8,381 nt of DNA from DATDVL01 sp035290025 (GTDB lineage Archaea; Nanobdellota; Nanobdellia; SCGC-AAA011-G17; DATDVL01). Under the pieces are notes generated by a model. That model did not search any database. It worked only from the letters and a program-made list of their open reading frames with translations, and was not told where the DNA came from. The translations under genes were made by a program, and so were the position numbers. The stretch lies in assembly GCA_035290025.1 (NCBI GenBank), contig DATDVL010000016.1:1-8381 (forward strand), read 5' to 3'. This document shows, in pieces, positions 4,806-8,381 of the stretch. Within the stretch, counting starts at the first letter, position 1. Every line of letters starts with the position of its first letter.

Positions 4806-6590
4806 ATGCGAACCATTCTAGAACACGAAGAAAAAATAAACTTCAAAGAAAATATCAGCATTTACTGGCAACTCCTCAAAGGACAACGACGATGGTTCTT
4901 CCTCGTACTTCTCATCGTCTTTATCATAGCAGCACTAGAACTCACTAGCAAATTCCTCCTCAAAATAATTGTCGACCAAGGAACAGGATACCTCAACTGA
5001 ACCGTAACCCTACCACTCTACAAACAACTACTCATAACCATCTTCTTCATCTTCTTCACCTACATCGTCATCGATGCACTCTTCACCTGGTTAAAACTCC
5101 ATTACCTCCACCAGCTAGAAGTACAAGCCATACAAAACCTCAAAGAAAAATTCTTCAACCACCTCCTCGGACTTGACTACAACTTCCACACCACCCACAA
5201 AACAGGATCACTCATCAGCAAACTCATCAGAGGAGGAGGAGCAGTAGAAAGCCTAACCGACACCCTACTCTTCAACATCGCACCCTTCATCGCACAAATC
5301 ATCATCGTCACGGCAGCACTCAGCTACTTTGAACCACGAGCACTACTGATCGTCACCATCAGCAGTATCATATTCATAAGTTACAGCGTCATCATCAACA
5401 AACTACGAGAACCCGCAGCACTCAAAGAAACCATAACAGAAGACAGAGAAAAAGGATACATTGCAGACATCTTCACCAACTTCGAAAGCATAAAATACTT
5501 CGGAAAAGAAAAAACCATAAATAACAACTACCATGCTATCAGCACAGAAACAAAACAAGCACAAATCAACAGCTGGAAATACTGGAAATACACCGACATC
5601 CAAGGATTCATTCTCAGCATCAGCAGCATCGTCCTCATCTACCCTACGATCATCAAACTCCTCAACCACGAAGCAAGCATAGGAACACTCGTCTTCATCT
5701 ATACTACTTACCTCCAACTCCACGGACCGCTCTACGGATTCTCCCACGGCATACGACAATTATCAAGGAATATGACACACTTCCAAGCACTCTTCAAATA
5801 CAACAAACTAGAAAACAGCATTAAAAACCAAGCACATGCACTAACAAAACACATAAAAAACGCAAGCATTAGTTTCAACAATATCACCTTCACCTACAAA
5901 CAAAAAAACATTCTCAAAAACTTTACCCTCACCATACCCGCAGGGAAAAAAATAGCACTCATAGGACCATCAGGAGCAGGAAAAAGCACTATTATACGAC
6001 TACTCTACCGCTTCTATGACCCACAACAAGGAAGCATAACCATTGACAAAAACGACATCAAAAACTACGACCAAGAATTCCTACGGGGAGAACTCAGCAT
6101 CGTACCCCAAGAATGCGTACTCTTCGACGACACCATCTACAACAATATAAAATTCTCACGACCAGAAGCCACCAACAAAGAAGTATGGCAAGCAATAAAA
6201 TTCGCACAACTAGACAAAACCATAAAAAACTTCCCACAACAAGAAAAAACCGTCGTCGGAGAACGAGGCATACGACTCTCCGGAGGAGAAAAGCAACGCG
6301 TAAGCATAGCACGAGCATTATTAGCAAAGAAAAAAATACTTGTACTAGACGAAGCAACATCATCACTCGACTCAGCAACAGAACACGACATACAAGAAGA
6401 CTTAAAAAAACTCATGCGAGGGAAAACAACTATTATCATAGCACATAGACTATCAACAATCATGCACGCAGACCATATTGTTGTCCTCGACAAAGGAGAC
6501 ATTGTACAACAAGGAAACCATAGACAACTCATCAAACAACAAGGGTTATACAAAAAACTCTGGAACCTACAGAAAGGGGGCTACCTGTGA
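4806..6590 (+). pseudogene. ABC exporter (TMD-NBD fusion) with an in-frame TGA
   Basis: One continuous frame of 594 codons, interrupted only by TGA 4998-5000 (codon 65). The N-terminal half is an ABCB/MsbA-type membrane domain. TM1 (about residues 29-55) precedes the TGA; five more hydrophobic segments follow it, including LLITIFFIFFTYIVIDALF and IGTLVFIYTTYLQLHG. The NBD holds Walker A GPSGAGKST (387-395), Q-loop Gln 435, signature LSGGEKQ (491-497), Walker B ILVLDE (catalytic Glu 516) and switch His 547. All motifs are intact, so an exporter half-transporter acting as a dimer in the membrane is expected. There are no ATG, GTG or TTG codons in frame from 5001 until ATG 5772, so restart could yield only a lone ATPase of 272 residues. 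The best readings are recent nonsense mutation, sequence error or readthrough. TGA ends several other genes here, so general recoding is unlikely. Confidence 0.85.
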
Positions 6591-6624
6591 CTATACGCCT
6601 ACCCGGAGAACGCTAAAGCCACTA

Positions 6625-6636
6625 CCCTTTTAAACC
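6625..6636 (+). promoter_or_regulatory. TATA box for truD
   Basis: CCCTTTTAAACC is centred about 26 nt before ATG 6656. It gives a leaderless transcript separate from the ABC gene. Confidence 0.65.
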
Positions 6637-6655
6637 AAAAAACTATTCTCTATAC

Positions 6656-7837
6656 ATGTTCAAACTCAAAACCATCCCGGAAGACTTCATCGTCAAAGAA
6701 GTCATCGACCTCAAAGTAAAAGACCGAGGAAGTTATGCCTACTTCTTACTCAAAAAGAAAAACTGGAGCACATTAAAAGCAGTAGAAGCAGTAGCAAAAG
6801 CACTACGCGTTGACAACAAAAAAATAACTACCGCAGGCATGAAAGACAAACACGGCATAACAGAACAATACTGCTGCATCAAACATTTTGACCTCAAAGA
6901 CCTACAAAACCTCACCATCAAAGACATCACCCTAACACCCGTAGGCTACGGCAACAAACGCATAGGCGTAGGAAGCCTCTCCAGCAACCAATTCACCATC
7001 ACCGTAAGAAACCTAGAACAACCACTACAACCCCTAAGCATCAGCCCCAACTATTACGACGACCAACGATTCGGAGAAATCAGACCCAACACCCACATCG
7101 TAGGAAAATACCTCTTACAAAGAAACTATGAACAAGCCATGAAAGTCTATCTAGGAAAACCCTACCTCACAGAAACACCCGACCATAGAACATGGAGAGA
7201 AAACATAGAAAAAAACTGGGGGACATTCACACCCGAAGTAGCACGAGGAATGCACTACGAAAAATTCATACTCTATGTACTACAAGCACACCCCACAGCA
7301 TACATTGACGCATTCGCAACACTACCACGACAACTCCTCACACTCTTTATACAAGCATACCAAAGCTACCTCTTCAACAAAATACTCAACAGCTACATAG
7401 AAAAAAACTATACAGAAACAAAAACACTCCACACTGTAGCAGGAGACTACACAACAACAACCACTATCAACCCAGAAGACAAAACACTAGAACTACCCAT
7501 GCCTGGCTACACAAAATACGAAGCACACCACACCATACACAAAATAACAGAAGAACTCCTCAAAAGAGAGCGCGTACAAGCAAAAAACTTCGAAAACAAA
7601 AAATGGGAAGCGATGAGCAGCAAAACACTCATGAGAAAAGCATTCATCAACATCAAAGAATTAGAACTAGGAAAACTAGAAGACGATGAACTCAACAAAA
7701 ACAAGAAAAAACAAGTTGTACAATTCAAACTACAAAAAGGAAGCTACGCAACCATGGTCATAAAAAATATGTACGCCTACTCAGAAAACCCACAACCTTT
7801 TAAATTATTAGGATACTTATCTTCTTATGGACAATGA
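6656..7837 (+). CDS. truD: tRNA pseudouridine synthase TruD
   Basis: A 393-residue member of the TruD/Pus7 family, which isomerises U13 in tRNA to pseudouridine (established for E. coli tRNA-Glu). Family signatures include the N-terminal F-x-V-x-E-like IPEDFIVKEV (7-16) and GSYAYFLLKKKNWST (25-39). The catalytic motif is AGMKDKHGITEQ (60-71) with nucleophile Asp 64, followed by GVGSLSSNQFTI and NYYDDQRFGEIRPNTHIVGK. The family's TRUD insertion domain follows in the middle (about 150-300), then a C-terminal return to the catalytic fold (LQKGSYATMVIKNMYA). Length is normal for archaeal members. The ATG is supported by the leaderless TATA box. Both complete tRNAs in the window have T13 and so could be substrates. 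Its last 11 nt overlap the next gene. Confidence 0.95.
   Translation: MFKLKTIPEDFIVKEVIDLKVKDRGSYAYFLLKKKNWSTLKAVEAVAKALRVDNKKITTAGMKDKHGITEQYCCIKHFDLKDLQNLTIKDITLTPVGYGNKRIGVGSLSSNQFTITVRNLEQPLQPLSISPNYYDDQRFGEIRPNTHIVGKYLLQRNYEQAMKVYLGKPYLTETPDHRTWRENIEKNWGTFTPEVARGMHYEKFILYVLQAHPTAYIDAFATLPRQLLTLFIQAYQSYLFNKILNSYIEKNYTETKTLHTVAGDYTTTTTINPEDKTLELPMPGYTKYEAHHTIHKITEELLKRERVQAKNFENKKWEAMSSKTLMRKAFINIKELELGKLEDDELNKNKKKQVVQFKLQKGSYATMVIKNMYAYSENPQPFKLLGYLSSYGQ
7796..7806 (+). promoter_or_regulatory. TATA box inside truD for the gene at 7827
   Basis: CCTTTTAAATT is centred about 26 nt before ATG 7827. It lies within the last codons of truD, so the downstream ORF can be transcribed independently. 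Confidence 0.6.
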
Positions 7838-8228
7838 TTATGTTTGCCCTAGAGGCACCAGTATTACACGCAGTGATATCGCAATGTACTTTCTAACAAG
7901 TGAAGTTTTTCCTGATGATAGTGGGCTTCCAAGTTCTAGCAATAGGCGTTTTAGCATGGTCAGCACTCACCTCGTAGAAGAAAGACTTATTGATCATGAT
8001 AGAAAGATGTTAAGACGAAGGCTAATTACTCCTGAAATTTTTAGCCGGATGTACCCTAAGAACAACCCAGATCCTTCTCTTCCAAACATTCGTTGCAAAT
8101 CATGTATGAAAATAGCAAGGGAGTACAGGCCCGATGCTGAAGCTCATGCAGTTAGAATTGCTCATTCTGATTTACTTGCAAGATTATATAGCAAAGTGTT
8201 ACACAAGGATATCCCTGATTTCCCTTAA
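7827..8228 (+). CDS. Unknown 133-residue protein
   Basis: It begins MDNDYVCPRGTSITRSDIAM and I do not recognise it. It is soluble and charged, with an Arg-rich middle (HDRKMLRRRLITPEIFSRMY) and a single CxxC pair (C90-K-S-C93) plus C7. That is not enough for an ordinary four-ligand zinc site unless His residues help or the protein dimerises. No signal peptide or membrane segment is seen. The start overlaps the end of truD by 11 nt and has its own TATA box at the leaderless distance. Codon choice is clearly different from truD (many T-ending codons such as GAT, CTT, ATT), suggesting later arrival or weaker expression. Function is unknown; the promoter and intact frame argue that it is real. 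Confidence 0.72.
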   Translation: MDNDYVCPRGTSITRSDIAMYFLTSEVFPDDSGLPSSSNRRFSMVSTHLVEERLIDHDRKMLRRRLITPEIFSRMYPKNNPDPSLPNIRCKSCMKIAREYRPDAEAHAVRIAHSDLLARLYSKVLHKDIPDFP

Positions 8229-8329
8229 TATTTCTTAAATAAGACACAACAGTATTTATTGCAAAGCCTAAGATTAGTCAAAAAAACCCACAACCCTTTT
8301 AAAGTTCTTAAGAAACACTCTCTAACATT
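8229..8329. other. Intergenic region with promoter of the last tRNA
   Basis: 101 nt, AT-rich, with no gene seen. CCCTTTTAAAG at 8294-8304, about 31 nt before 8330, is the likely TATA box of the partial tRNA. Confidence 0.5.
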
Positions 8330-8381
8330 GGACTGGTAGTTTAGCGGCTTCAACCTTTTGAAAAAAGCTTGACCAAAAGTT
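8330..8381 (+). tRNA. Partial tRNA, 5' part only (identity unknown)
   Basis: The sequence GGACTGG-TA-GTTT-AG-CGG fits acceptor positions 1-7, then 8-9, D-stem 10-13, A14, G15 and G18-G19, and a TATA box precedes it. The rest is cut by the window edge. Downstream, CTTTTG (8355-8360) pairs with CAAAAG (8374-8379) around a 13-nt loop. That does not give a normal 7-nt anticodon loop, so an intron is likely. No clean D-stem partner for GTTT is visible and no anticodon can be assigned. Confidence 0.6.

Noticed and set aside
4998..5000. Genome-wide TGA recoding (for example TGA as Trp or Gly)
   Set aside because: TGA is the terminator of several intact genes here (ends at 1343, 1762, 3865, 6590 and 7837), so a general change of meaning is not supported. 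Selenocysteine is also unlikely: the position is a loop between TM segments with no redox motif.
5403..5759. Long minus-strand frame opposite the ABC membrane domain
   Set aside because: It is explained by the A/C-rich codon bias of the plus-strand gene, which leaves few stops on the reverse strand. The translation is low-complexity.
6094..6553. Frames on both strands inside the ABC ATPase region
   Set aside because: They overlap a strongly conserved ATPase domain in another frame and have no features of their own.
1..8381. CRISPR array, insertion sequence or defence system
   Set aside because: There are no regularly spaced repeats, no transposase and no terminal inverted repeats. The only mobile gene seen is the homing endonuclease, and the only tandem repeat has two copies.

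Overview
The window looks like a piece of a small, fairly AT-rich archaeal chromosome, most likely from the DPANN group (Woesearchaeota/Pacearchaeota-like). The evidence is the C-terminal part of an archaeal histone, tRNA genes with bulge-helix-bulge introns and no encoded CCA, an archaeal TruD-type pseudouridine synthase, several small zinc-ribbon proteins, and promoters with TATA boxes about 25-30 nt upstream of start codons, which implies leaderless transcripts. The exact lineage cannot be read from this sequence. Most genes have coding strands rich in A and C with few T-ending codons. The homing endonuclease gene (3865-4620), the 5' part of the SET gene and the last ORF (7827-8228) look different, which hints at separate origins.

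Layout. 2-199: end of a histone gene. 256-1362: two tandem paralogues of unknown function, 3 nt apart. 1343-1950 (minus): a two-gene operon of zinc-binding proteins joined by a TGATG overlap. 2044-2157: tRNA-Gln(CUG) that appears to carry two introns, one canonical at 37/38 and one in the D-arm. 2203-2898: unknown protein with a Pro/Glu-rich tail. 2938-3258: small zinc-finger protein, ending in a convergent overlap with a SET-domain methyltransferase gene (3248-3698, minus) that is broken by one extra G in a G7 run. 3777-3873: tRNA-Glu(CUC) with a 22-nt canonical intron. 3865-4620 (minus): a LAGLIDADG homing endonuclease whose 3' end runs antisense into the tRNA-Glu gene. 4806-6590: an ABC exporter (membrane domain fused to ATPase) that is intact apart from one in-frame TGA at codon 65. 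6656-7837: TruD. 7827-8228: orphan ORF overlapping the end of TruD, with its own TATA box. 8330-8381: start of a third tRNA, cut by the window edge.

How it fits together. The common theme is tRNA: two complete intron-containing tRNAs, a third partial one, and TruD, whose known bacterial target is U13 of tRNA-Glu; all three tRNAs here have T at position 13. The most interesting observation is the D-arm insertion in tRNA-Gln. A strict 3-4-3 bulge-helix-bulge places cuts that, when joined, give an ordinary archaeal D-arm. The two disrupted genes (SET and ABC exporter) lie on either side of the homing endonuclease gene. Each is disrupted by a single-base event, so sequencing error, recent decay and recoding all remain possible.
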